A DNA stretch of 44,303 nt from contig DATLEI010000006.1 in assembly GCA_035525375.1 (NCBI GenBank), positions 1 to 44,303 on the forward strand, read 5' to 3'. Position 1 is the stretch's first letter. Each line of letters begins with the position of its first letter. Source of the DNA: JALZBN01 sp035525375 (GTDB lineage: Bacteria; Actinomycetota; Acidimicrobiia; Acidimicrobiales; AC-14). The notes beneath the pieces were generated by a model, which worked only from the letters and a program-made list of their open reading frames with translations, searched no databases and had not been told where the DNA came from. Below, one piece after another: positions 19,491 through 26,797 of the stretch. The position numbers and the translations under genes were made by a program.

Positions 19491-19874
19491 ATGACTGTTG
19501 AACAGGTTGAGCAGGCGACGCTGCAGGCAGCTCTGGTGGCGGAGCGGGAGAGGACAGCGGCGCGTGTCGCCGGCCTCGAGCGCGCCTTCGAGTCGGTCGT
19601 GGAGTCGTCAGCAGCGGCGCCCCCCGACGACGAGCACGACCCTGAGGGCTCGACTGCCGGGTTCGAGCGGGCTCAGATATCAACGCTTTTGGAGAACGAC
19701 AAGGCCCACCTGGCCGACCTCGACCGAGCCCTCGAGCGACTCAATGCCGGCGTGTACGGGATCTGTCACACCTGTGGTCACGAGATCGTCGTAGAACGAT
19801 TGGTAGCCCTTCCGGCGGCGCGCACCTGTGCCGGGTGTGCCCATGCAGTTCATTCGCCGCTACGGCGCGCCTGA
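19491..19874 (+). CDS. DksA/TraR-type C4 zinc finger protein
   Basis: 127 residues. The N-terminal 80 residues form a helical hairpin (ERERTAARVAGLERAFESVVE, in part, and LENDKAHLADLDRALERLNAG). The C-terminal C4 finger is C92, C95, C113, C116 with the GVYGICHTCG signature. Proteins of this type bind the RNA polymerase secondary channel and modulate rRNA and stress promoters. The acidic hairpin tip of true DksA is not obvious, so a specialised regulator is possible. The last 15 bases overlap the convergent FmdE-like gene. Confidence 0.9.
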   Translation: MTVEQVEQATLQAALVAERERTAARVAGLERAFESVVESSAAAPPDDEHDPEGSTAGFERAQISTLLENDKAHLADLDRALERLNAGVYGICHTCGHEIVVERLVALPAARTCAGCAHAVHSPLRRA

Positions 19875-20372
19875 GGCGTCGTAGACCTCTTCGGGCGGCA
19901 GGCTCATCAGGCGGTCGGCCATCTCCTCTTTCATCCACACCAGGCGCTCCTCATCGGTGGGCGACTTGTCCCGCTTGCGGACGAGGGGGATGAAGTCGTC
20001 ACGGATGAGGCCGGGCCGCAGCGTGAGGTCGACGACGGTATCGAGGTAGGCCAGTCGGAAGAAGTAGCGACCTTCGGGGGCTTCGGGCACCTCAGGACCG
20101 GCCAGGTTCTCGTCGACGGTGTAGCGGTCGCCCGTGACGGCTCGGGTCACCATCTCGAATGCGTCTCGCGCGCCGGGGCCGGGGAAGGCCGTGTCGATGC
20201 TGATGTCGTAGCGCTCCGGCGGATGTCCGGGTGAAAGCAACGGCAGAGCCCGTTCCATCACCTTGAAGGCGTGGGCCACACCGCCGATCGAGCTGCGGCC
20301 GTGATACTTCAGAAGGTCGTCGAAAGAAATTGAGATCGGCTCACGTTGGTCGAGGACTTCGAGCGTCGACAT
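19860..20372 (-). CDS. FmdE-like conserved protein
   Basis: 170 residues from ATG 20372; GGGAG lies upstream. ATG 20399 is an alternative. The segment FDDLLKYHGRSSIGGVAHAFKVMERALPLL resembles the opening of FmdE-like domains (His-Gly followed by a helix packed with Ala/Leu). The rest, including YDISIDTAFPGPGARDAFEMVTRAVTGDRY and FFRLAYLDTVVDLTLRPG, fits such a fold. The Cys ligands of FmdE are absent. The assignment is tentative and the function unknown. It is divergent from the DUF2510 gene, with 39 bases between the starts. Confidence 0.7.
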   Translation of the reverse strand: MSTLEVLDQREPISISFDDLLKYHGRSSIGGVAHAFKVMERALPLLSPGHPPERYDISIDTAFPGPGARDAFEMVTRAVTGDRYTVDENLAGPEVPEAPEGRYFFRLAYLDTVVDLTLRPGLIRDDFIPLVRKRDKSPTDEERLVWMKEEMADRLMSLPPEEVYDASGAP

Positions 20373-20398
20373 GGCTGCATCTTCTCCCAAGCGGGCCA

Positions 20399-20404
20399 TA
20401 GGTT
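20399..20404 (+). promoter_or_regulatory. Putative -10 box of the DUF2510 gene
   Basis: TAGGTT, then seven bases to ATG 20412, with no Shine-Dalgarno. This is the leaderless arrangement. Confidence 0.45.
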
Positions 20405-20411
20405 GGGAACG

Positions 20412-20933
20412 ATGACTGAGAACGTCCCGAATAACCAAGCGGGAGCCATCCGGGTCACCACCGGCTATTTGGCCCTCGCCTTCATTCTCCAGCTCGTTCG
20501 CACCCGGGTCGTCGTCGACGGCCGGCTCTACGAATTGCCCTGGGGCACGACCGTCTTTCCTGTGTATCCAGGGCGCCATCGGGTGCGCGTCTCCTTCAAG
20601 TACCTCTTCATGACCGACGCCGGTGCCAACCAGGCTGACGTCGATGTCACGCCTGGCCAGACCGTCGAGGTCAACTACCGGGCGCCGTGGCTCGTGTTTC
20701 TCAAGGGACGGATGACGGTCGGCCTGGGCTACTACCCCGGCGCGCAATCGACGCCGCTGCCAGCCCCGCCACCGCCATCGCAGCCCGCCCCGCAGGTGGC
20801 TGCGGGGGCTCCTCCTGGATGGCATGCCGACCCCGGTGGGCGTCACGAGTTGCGGTACTGGGACGGCACAGCGTGGACGGAGCACGTGTCGGACCGTGGG
20901 ACGACGGGAGTCGATCCGCCCGGCGAACGGTGA
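20412..20933 (+). CDS. DUF2510 domain protein
   Basis: 173 residues from ATG 20412. The N-terminal 115 residues form a beta-rich domain (VRVVVDGRLYELPWG-type strand order, FPVYPGRHRVRVSFKYLF, VDVTPGQTVEVNYRAPWLVF) with no family assigned. A Pro-rich linker (about 120-140) leads to a C-terminal DUF2510 module, PPGWHADPGGRHELRYWDG then TAWTEHV. DUF2510 is common in actinobacterial envelope-associated proteins, but its role is not known. Confidence 0.85.
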   Translation: MTENVPNNQAGAIRVTTGYLALAFILQLVRTRVVVDGRLYELPWGTTVFPVYPGRHRVRVSFKYLFMTDAGANQADVDVTPGQTVEVNYRAPWLVFLKGRMTVGLGYYPGAQSTPLPAPPPPSQPAPQVAAGAPPGWHADPGGRHELRYWDGTAWTEHVSDRGTTGVDPPGER

Positions 20934-20964
20934 CGGCCGGCGCGCGGTGACAAATGGCTGAACG

Positions 20965-22680
20965 TCAGCTGATCGGCTGGGACGCCGGCGTAGTCGCCCG
21001 CTCCGAGTTGGGCACGCTCTCGGCGACAAGATGGATGTGTTCCGCGTAACTCACGGCGAACCGGCGTGCGGCGTCGGCGTCGAAGAGCCGGCGCGGGTAG
21101 CGCAGCACCATATGGAGCCGGCCCTTGACTGTGACCGCGCCGACGCACAGGCATTCCGGAGCGCGCGCCGGAATCGAGAACCACATGGCAAGCGTCTCGC
21201 CGGCATCGGCGCCGAACGACGCCGGCTCGTCGATCCATCCGAGGTTGGCCAGCATCGCCGTATCGACCAGGCGGTTGCGGGTGAGCGGCTGCAGCACGAC
21301 GAGTGACTGCTTTACCCACAGCGGTAGCAAGCCGGCGCGACCAAGACCGGAAAGCAGGGCGGTGCCGGTGCGGCTGCGCTTGTTTCGGGTGCTCTGGGCC
21401 GTGATTTCCTTCAACGCCGCGGTTGGTCCGGAGCGGTGGCGGCGGCTGGTCGACACGCGCGCCGTGACCGAGAAGTTGCCGACGGTCTCGGCGCGCCATT
21501 CGGGCGGACGAAGGTTCACGGGCACGAGCACACCAATGCGGCGGCCGGGCGTGCCGTGCTTGAGGTTCCAGTTGCCGACAGCTAGATGTAGGGCGGCCAG
21601 AATCACCCGCCGGTTCGTGCCTGAGGGGTCTTCGTCGAGCACTTCTCGGGTGTGCTCGGCCGGCATCGACATGAGGTGGAAGCCGTAGCCACCATCGTCG
21701 TTACCGTTGTCGGCGGCCAAAAGCGCGGGATTGGCAAGCTTGTTGCGCAACCACTCGATAACGGAGTGGTAGCGAGCGAGCGCGGGTGAAACCGGAGACG
21801 AGGCCGGCCGTACCGGCACCTCTCGGACCGACAAGAAGTCGGGGGGCGGACCCCGGTCGGGCTCGCCGGCATAGCACCGGGCAATCGCCTGGAGAACCTC
21901 GAGCGCGCCGGTGCCATCGGTGGCCGCGTGGTTGAGGTTCAGCATGAGCACGTCGCCGTCGGGATGGTGAGCCAGTCGAGCCTTCAACGGTGGCCAGTCG
22001 TCGACCTCTGCCGGCCGGCCCTGGAGCTCGGAGCGGGCAGCGTCGAGCGCGTCGTCATCGAGACACTCGACCACGTCGAGGGCGTCGTGGGTGGAGGCGT
22101 GGCGATCCATCGTTTCGGCCATCGCGGCGCGTAAGCGCTCCGCATCGAGCGTGCCCGCCACCCTTGCCTCTAGTTGCACGCTCCAGGCCGACGTCGCCGG
22201 ATCGAGGAGGTCACTGGCGTCAGGGTTGCTGTGCGCCGGATCCCACATCCACTCGCAGTCGAGCCGGCACCGATGGTCACCCTGACGGCCGCGCAACAGC
22301 AGGACCAGGTTTTGTGCCGCGCCAGCCAGGTTGTGGGCTGCGGCCCGGTGAAACGCGTAGCGGATCTCGTCCTCGGCCCGTGCGCCGATTGGCGACACGC
22401 TGTCGACGTGCGCGGCGATGTGGTTGCCGTGTATGACGACGTGGAGGCTGTCGATGCGGGCGTTCTCTCGGAACGAGACGCTTCCCGGGTGCAGGATGCG
22501 GCCGAAGCCAGTGTCGCGGTGGAACCGTCTGGTGCTCTCGAGGTGACGAAAGAAGCTGGCGGGGTCGGTGACCCGCTTGCCCTCATCGTCGTGAGGCGGA
22601 GCGGGATCGGAGTGATCCTCGACCAATTCAAGGCGCGTCTGAAGGTCCACCGGCTCGTCTTGTTCTCGGGGATTTGCCAA
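20965..22680 (-). CDS. Condensation-domain-like acyltransferase
   Basis: 571 residues. The catalytic HxxxD motif of the CoA-dependent acyltransferase/condensation superfamily is visible as NLNHAATDGTGALEVLQ near residues 252-268. The C-terminal half has GVLVPVNLRPPEWRAETVGNF, equivalent to the second conserved region of wax-ester synthase and PapA-like enzymes. These families make wax esters, triacylglycerol or acylated lipids. There is no adenylation, carrier or ketosynthase domain next to it, so it is a stand-alone enzyme. The first 150 residues form a separate region, with an Arg/Asp-rich patch, not matched to a family. The start at 22680 is the first ATG; no strong Shine-Dalgarno. Confidence 0.83.
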   Translation of the reverse strand: MANPREQDEPVDLQTRLELVEDHSDPAPPHDDEGKRVTDPASFFRHLESTRRFHRDTGFGRILHPGSVSFRENARIDSLHVVIHGNHIAAHVDSVSPIGARAEDEIRYAFHRAAAHNLAGAAQNLVLLLRGRQGDHRCRLDCEWMWDPAHSNPDASDLLDPATSAWSVQLEARVAGTLDAERLRAAMAETMDRHASTHDALDVVECLDDDALDAARSELQGRPAEVDDWPPLKARLAHHPDGDVLMLNLNHAATDGTGALEVLQAIARCYAGEPDRGPPPDFLSVREVPVRPASSPVSPALARYHSVIEWLRNKLANPALLAADNGNDDGGYGFHLMSMPAEHTREVLDEDPSGTNRRVILAALHLAVGNWNLKHGTPGRRIGVLVPVNLRPPEWRAETVGNFSVTARVSTSRRHRSGPTAALKEITAQSTRNKRSRTGTALLSGLGRAGLLPLWVKQSLVVLQPLTRNRLVDTAMLANLGWIDEPASFGADAGETLAMWFSIPARAPECLCVGAVTVKGRLHMVLRYPRRLFDADAARRFAVSYAEHIHLVAESVPNSERATTPASQPIS

Positions 22681-22782
22681 CGCGCAGCAGCGCCATCGGC
22701 CCGGATGCAGGCACCGGCCAACGCTAGACGTAAGATCTTTGCCATAGGCGGACGATGGGCAACAACGAGTAAGGGAGTGCGG

Positions 22783-23421
22783 ATGCGGGCCACCCTGGTT
22801 GCAGTTGCGGCGTCGATGCTTCTTGTCGTCGGCTGCTCGAGTTCCGACGGTGCCAAGCCGGCGGCGGTGACGGGCACGAACGCGCCGACCACGAGTTCGA
22901 CGATTCCTCCCCCGACCGTGGTCACGAAGGTCGATCCCAAGCTCGGCGAGATCCTCGCCGACAAGGCGGGGCTCACCCTTTACACCCTGACCAACAACAA
23001 CCTCCCCGTCCCGTGCGACCCAACGTGCGCGGCCATCTGGCCGCCCGTCGACGTCGCGCCGGGAGGGTATCTGCCGACGGGTGGCGTTGGTGTCGGCCTT
23101 CTCGGTGTCGCACCGGGGCCGAACGAGACGCTGATCGCGACCTCCGGCGGGCGTCCGCTCTACCGCTACAGCAAGGACAAGACGCCGGCCGACACGCTCG
23201 GCGAGGGCGTCAAGAGCTTCGGCGGAACCTGGAACGTGGTGAAGGTCGGCACCGGCGCGACAACGACAGCGCCTTCGTCGACGACATCGACAACGTCCAC
23301 AAGGACGACCGAGCCCGACACCACTCCGGAAACCACGCCGGAGACCACTCCCGACACGACAGTTGAAACCACGACGACCGCGGTAACGGAGCCGACAGTG
23401 ACGGGTGTCGACGGCAACTGA
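22783..23421 (+). CDS. Secreted-repeat lipoprotein (PF03640-like)
   Basis: 212 residues from ATG 22783, preceded by a GGGAG ribosome site. The lipobox is LLVVGC near residue 20. Two copies of the secreted-repeat motif follow: ILADKAGLTLYTLTNNN with CDPTCAAIWPP, and TSGGRPLYRYSKDKTPADT with SFGGTWNVV. Such lipoproteins are widespread in actinobacteria and proteobacteria with no proven function. The last 50 residues are a Thr/Pro/Glu repeat (TTPETTPETTPDTT), a probable cell-wall spacer or O-glycosylated tail. Divergent from the acyltransferase. Confidence 0.9.
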   Translation: MRATLVAVAASMLLVVGCSSSDGAKPAAVTGTNAPTTSSTIPPPTVVTKVDPKLGEILADKAGLTLYTLTNNNLPVPCDPTCAAIWPPVDVAPGGYLPTGGVGVGLLGVAPGPNETLIATSGGRPLYRYSKDKTPADTLGEGVKSFGGTWNVVKVGTGATTTAPSSTTSTTSTRTTEPDTTPETTPETTPDTTVETTTTAVTEPTVTGVDGN

Positions 23422-23460
23422 CCCTTGGTGACGGCAGGTGTGAATCCTGAGGGACGCCGG

Positions 23461-23480
23461 TAGTCTCGCGGCCTCAGGAG
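23461..23480 (+). promoter_or_regulatory. Putative -10 box and ribosome site of the flippase-like gene
   Basis: TAGTCT (23461-23466) is followed by AGGAG (23476-23480) and, seven bases on, ATG 23488. The predicted leader would be about 15 bases. Confidence 0.45.
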
Positions 23481-23487
23481 ATGGCGA

Positions 23488-24567
23488 ATGGGTGACAGCG
23501 AAGACGGATCACGTTCCCGCAGCCGGGGATGGAAGATAGGCCGAGCAGTGCTGTCCCTCGGGTTGGCGGCGGCCATCCTGTGGTACTCCCTCGATAATGT
23601 CGGCGACCTCTCCCAGGTCGGCACCGAGATCGAGAAGATGACGGGATGGGAGCTGCTGACCCTCCTTCTCCTGGGAGCGTGGAACCTGGTCACCTACTGC
23701 CTGGTGATGGTGGCGGCCACGCCCGGGCTGACCTACCCCCAGGCCTTGGTTGTCACCCAGGCGTCGACAGCGGTGTCGAACACCGTTCCCGGAGGCAGCG
23801 CGATCTCGATCGGGCTGACGTACGCCATGCTCGGGTCGTGGGGCTTCTCCAAGTCGAGAGCGACGCTGTCCACGATCGTGTCAGGGCTTTGGAACAACTT
23901 CGCCAAGCTCAGTCTGCCGGTCTTGGCCCTCGCTTTCCTCGCCCTCGGCGGCACTCCGTCACCGGCGCGAGTTACGGCCGGCCTCGCCGGCCTTGGCGCT
24001 CTGATCGCGGCCGTCATCGTGTTCGCACTGATCCTTCGGCGCGAGACCTACGCTCGGCGCGTCGGCGATGGAATCGGACGGGCGTTCTCGAAGGTCCGCC
24101 GCATCTTCGGCAAGGGGCCGGTCAGCGGGTGGGGGGGCGCGACCGCGAAATTCAGGGCCCGTACGATCGGGCTCGTTCGCCAGCGATGGCTGTGGTTGAC
24201 GGTCACGACGCTGGTCAGCCAGTTCTCCCTCTACCTGGTCCTGCTGGTCGCCCTGCGCCACGTCGGCGTGTCCGACAACGAAGTGGACTGGGCCGAGATA
24301 CTGGCGGTGTTCGCCTTCGTCCGCCTGCTCACGGCGATACCGCTGACTCCAGGCGGACTCGGCATCATCGAGCTGGCCCTCATCAGCGGGCTGACGGCCG
24401 CCGGAGGCGACAAGTCTCAGGTCACCGCCGCCGTGCTCATATTCCGGTTCCTGACCTACGTCGTCCCGATCGGCCTGGGGTTGCTGACCTATCTCTACTG
24501 GCGGACGAACAAGTCGTGGCGCGACTCGGCTCCGCCTCTGAGTCCGTCATTGTCGCCAGCGGCATGA
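23488..24567 (+). CDS. YbhN/UPF0104-type membrane protein (LPG-synthase TM region)
   Basis: 359 residues with about eight membrane helices. The family pattern is visible in VTQASTAVSNTVPGGSAISIGLTYAML (near 90-116, the conserved NxxPG loop) and RLLTAIPLTPGGLGIIELALISGL near 275-298. The family includes the membrane half of MprF, which flips lysyl-phosphatidylglycerol, and AglD/YbhN proteins of uncertain cargo. There is no aminoacyltransferase domain, so a lipid or polyprenyl-phosphate transport role is inferred. The stop overlaps the ATG of the next gene (ATGA), placing it in an operon with two PAP2 phosphatases. Confidence 0.9.
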   Translation: MGDSEDGSRSRSRGWKIGRAVLSLGLAAAILWYSLDNVGDLSQVGTEIEKMTGWELLTLLLLGAWNLVTYCLVMVAATPGLTYPQALVVTQASTAVSNTVPGGSAISIGLTYAMLGSWGFSKSRATLSTIVSGLWNNFAKLSLPVLALAFLALGGTPSPARVTAGLAGLGALIAAVIVFALILRRETYARRVGDGIGRAFSKVRRIFGKGPVSGWGGATAKFRARTIGLVRQRWLWLTVTTLVSQFSLYLVLLVALRHVGVSDNEVDWAEILAVFAFVRLLTAIPLTPGGLGIIELALISGLTAAGGDKSQVTAAVLIFRFLTYVVPIGLGLLTYLYWRTNKSWRDSAPPLSPSLSPAA

Positions 24568-25229
24568 ACGCCGACGACGACGGGGAGACCGGAAAGCGCG
24601 CCATCGTCCGTAGCGCGCGAGACCTGATCGGTTTCGCCACCGGCATCGTCATTCTGGTCCTGAGCACCCTGCCGGTCGACGAGCACCGGCTGAGCGCCCT
24701 GGAGCGCGCCGTCTTCCGGTTCTTCAACGCCTTCCCGGCGTTTCTCTACCAGCCCGTATGGGTGGTGATGCAGCTCGGCAACATCGTCGTGGTTCCTCTG
24801 GCGACGCTCGCCGCGCTCCTGGCGCGCCGGTTTCGACTCGCGGCCAGCCTGGCCACCGCAGGGATGCTGACCTACTTCGGCGCGAAGTTGGTGAAGCGGG
24901 TCGTGACCCGAGGACGGCCCTCGAGTCTGGTCGACGACGTCAACATTCACGGCGCTGCCGCCCACGGCCTCGGCTTCGTGTCTGGCCATGCCGGGGTGGC
25001 AGTCGCACTTGCCGTCGTAGCGTTCCCCTACCTCGGACCGCGCTCCCGCTGGGTTGCCGTTGGCCTGGCTGGCTTCGTCTGCGTCGCCCGGGTCTACGTC
25101 GGCGCCCACCTTCCTCTTGACGTAGTGGGTGGCGCCGCCTTGGGGCTCGCCGCCGGCTTCGGGGTCCGGTTGGTCTTCGGTCGTCCCGCGCCGCGCTCTG
25201 CATCGCTGAGGGCTGCCCCGTGCTCCTGA
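24564..25229 (+). CDS. PAP2-family lipid phosphatase A
   Basis: 221 residues. All three PAP2 motifs appear intact: KLVKRVVTRGRPSS, FVSGHAGVAVAL with catalytic-type His, and ARVYVGAHLPLDVV with the second His and Asp. Four to five membrane helices. Such enzymes dephosphorylate phosphatidic acid, phosphatidylglycerol phosphate or polyprenyl diphosphate; the substrate cannot be told. The ATG at 24564 overlaps the flippase-like stop in ATGA, and the C-terminus overlaps the next PAP2 gene by 10 bp. Confidence 0.9.
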   Translation: MNADDDGETGKRAIVRSARDLIGFATGIVILVLSTLPVDEHRLSALERAVFRFFNAFPAFLYQPVWVVMQLGNIVVVPLATLAALLARRFRLAASLATAGMLTYFGAKLVKRVVTRGRPSSLVDDVNIHGAAAHGLGFVSGHAGVAVALAVVAFPYLGPRSRWVAVGLAGFVCVARVYVGAHLPLDVVGGAALGLAAGFGVRLVFGRPAPRSASLRAAPCS

Positions 25230-25870
25230 ACCACCGACGGGCGCTGAAGATCGCCGGCGCGCTTCTCGCGGCAACGGTCGTCATGTTTGCCGCCGTCGCG
25301 CTCGACGATGGCCACGGTCCGATACAAGCGCTCGACGACGCCTGGCTCGACGCCATGGTTGCCATCCGGTGGACCCCCCTGGTGTGGCTGGCCAAAATCA
25401 TGGCCTTTACAGGCAGCGTCTGGGTGAACTGGCCTCTTCGAATCCTTGCTCTCGGGGTGCTCGCATGGAAGCGGCGGTGGGTGCAGCTCAGCGCGTTCGC
25501 CCTGGCAATCGTTTCCTCGGAGATCTTGATCGGCACTGTGAAGGTGCTGTACGAGCGCCCTCGGCCTCCTGGCAGCCTGATCGACACCAGTGGGTTCTCG
25601 TTCCCCTCCGGGCACGCGATTGCCGGCGCTGTCACCGCCGTCGGGCTGGTGATTGTGTTGTTGCAGCCCGGCTCACGGCGGTGGAAGTGGGAACTGCGCG
25701 CCGCCGCCTTCGCCTTCCTCATGGCCGCCAGCCGCCCCTACCTCGGTGCCCACTGGCTCACCGACGTCGTCGCCGGCGGACTCCTCGGTGTCACCTTGGC
25801 CATCGGATGGCCGGCGCTCTTACAGGAGCTGCGTGATCGTCGGCGCGCCATGGTGAGGGCCTCGGGATGA
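25220..25870 (+). CDS. PAP2-family lipid phosphatase B
   Basis: 216 residues from GTG 25220. PAP2 motifs KVLYERPRPPGS, FSFPSGHAIAGAV and SRPYLGAHWLTDVVAGG are all intact. Five to six membrane helices, first near 10-29. It is distinct in sequence from phosphatase A, so the pair is not a recent duplication. It ends five bases before the stop codon of the convergent binding-protein gene. Confidence 0.9.
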   Translation: MLLNHRRALKIAGALLAATVVMFAAVALDDGHGPIQALDDAWLDAMVAIRWTPLVWLAKIMAFTGSVWVNWPLRILALGVLAWKRRWVQLSAFALAIVSSEILIGTVKVLYERPRPPGSLIDTSGFSFPSGHAIAGAVTAVGLVIVLLQPGSRRWKWELRAAAFAFLMAASRPYLGAHWLTDVVAGGLLGVTLAIGWPALLQELRDRRRAMVRASG

Positions 25871-25875
25871 CGTTG

Positions 25876-26790
25876 TCAACGAGTGCCCAGGCCGTGGCCC
25901 TGGAGCCACGTGCGCACCGCCTCGACCGGCGCGCCTCCGGCGACCTCGACCGAGTGGTTGAGGCGCACGAGTTCCTCGGTTGTCAGGAGCGAGCTCACGG
26001 CATTGACCGCGTTGCGCAACCGCTCCCCGTAGCGGTCGACGACCGCAGTGCGCACCACCGGGGTCACGTTCTCCGCCGGTTGCAGCTGCTTGTCGTCCCT
26101 GAGCAGCACCAGGTTCTTGTCACTGACGACCGGGCTGGTCGTGAACATCAGACCGACGTCGACCTCGGCTCCTTCGAGCGCGCCCGCGGTGAGAGGTCCG
26201 GCCGCGTCGAGTGGCACGAACTCCTTGAAGTTCAGCCCGTAGACGTTGCGGAGTCCGCCCAGGCAGAAGCGGCGTTCCGGGCACTCGGGCGGACCTCCGA
26301 ACCGGAGTGTTCCGGCGACCGGCCCCAGGTCACTCACGTTGGCGAGCTCGAGGCGCGCCGCCGTGTCGGAGGTCACCGCGATGGCGTTCTGGTTCTGGGC
26401 CGGCGCGGGATCGAGGGCTGTCACCCCGCGCGCCGCCATTGTCTCGCGGAGGAGGCGATGGGTGACGGCTGGATCGGCCGTCACCTCTCCTGCGCCGCGG
26501 GTGACAAAGGCGAGCGCGGTCCCGCTGTACTCGGGCACGAAGTCGACGACGCCCTGCTCGAGCGCAGGTTCGACGACCTCGCGCGACGCCAGGTCGAAGG
26601 CGCGTTCCACGGGGATCCCCTCGGCCTCGAGGGCTTGGCCGTACAGCTCAGCGAGCACCCGGCTCTCGGAGAACCCGAACGCGGCGATGGTGACGACGTC
26701 TCGTGTCGAGGCCGAGTCGTTGCCGCCGCACCCGGCAAGCGCCAGTCCGATGGCGGTGAGCACAATGGCTAGGCGGCGCGACAGTCCCAC
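25876..26790 (-). CDS. OpuAC-type (glycine betaine-like) substrate-binding lipoprotein
   Basis: About 304 residues from GTG 26790. Signal peptide with lipobox LALAGC. The type II binding-protein fold of the OpuAC/ProX family is indicated by VTIAAFGFSESRVLAELYGQ, VDFVPEYSGTALAFV, LTAGALEGAEVDVGLMFTTSP, LVLLRDDKQLQPAENVTPVVR and VSSLLTTEELVRLNHSVEV. The likely ligand is a quaternary amine osmolyte. No permease or ATPase gene is nearby, so it is an orphan subunit. The start is uncertain (GTG 26790 or ATG 26820) and is only about 8 bases from the divergent PAP2-kinase start. Confidence 0.87.
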   Translation of the reverse strand: MGLSRRLAIVLTAIGLALAGCGGNDSASTRDVVTIAAFGFSESRVLAELYGQALEAEGIPVERAFDLASREVVEPALEQGVVDFVPEYSGTALAFVTRGAGEVTADPAVTHRLLRETMAARGVTALDPAPAQNQNAIAVTSDTAARLELANVSDLGPVAGTLRFGGPPECPERRFCLGGLRNVYGLNFKEFVPLDAAGPLTAGALEGAEVDVGLMFTTSPVVSDKNLVLLRDDKQLQPAENVTPVVRTAVVDRYGERLRNAVNAVSSLLTTEELVRLNHSVEVAGGAPVEAVRTWLQGHGLGTR

Positions 26791-26797
26791 GAATCCA

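Noticed and set aside
23300..23360. Short repeated ACCACTCCGGAAACC-like units, considered as a repeat array
   Set aside because: They are codons for the Thr/Pro/Glu tail of the lipoprotein, not a CRISPR or mobile repeat.
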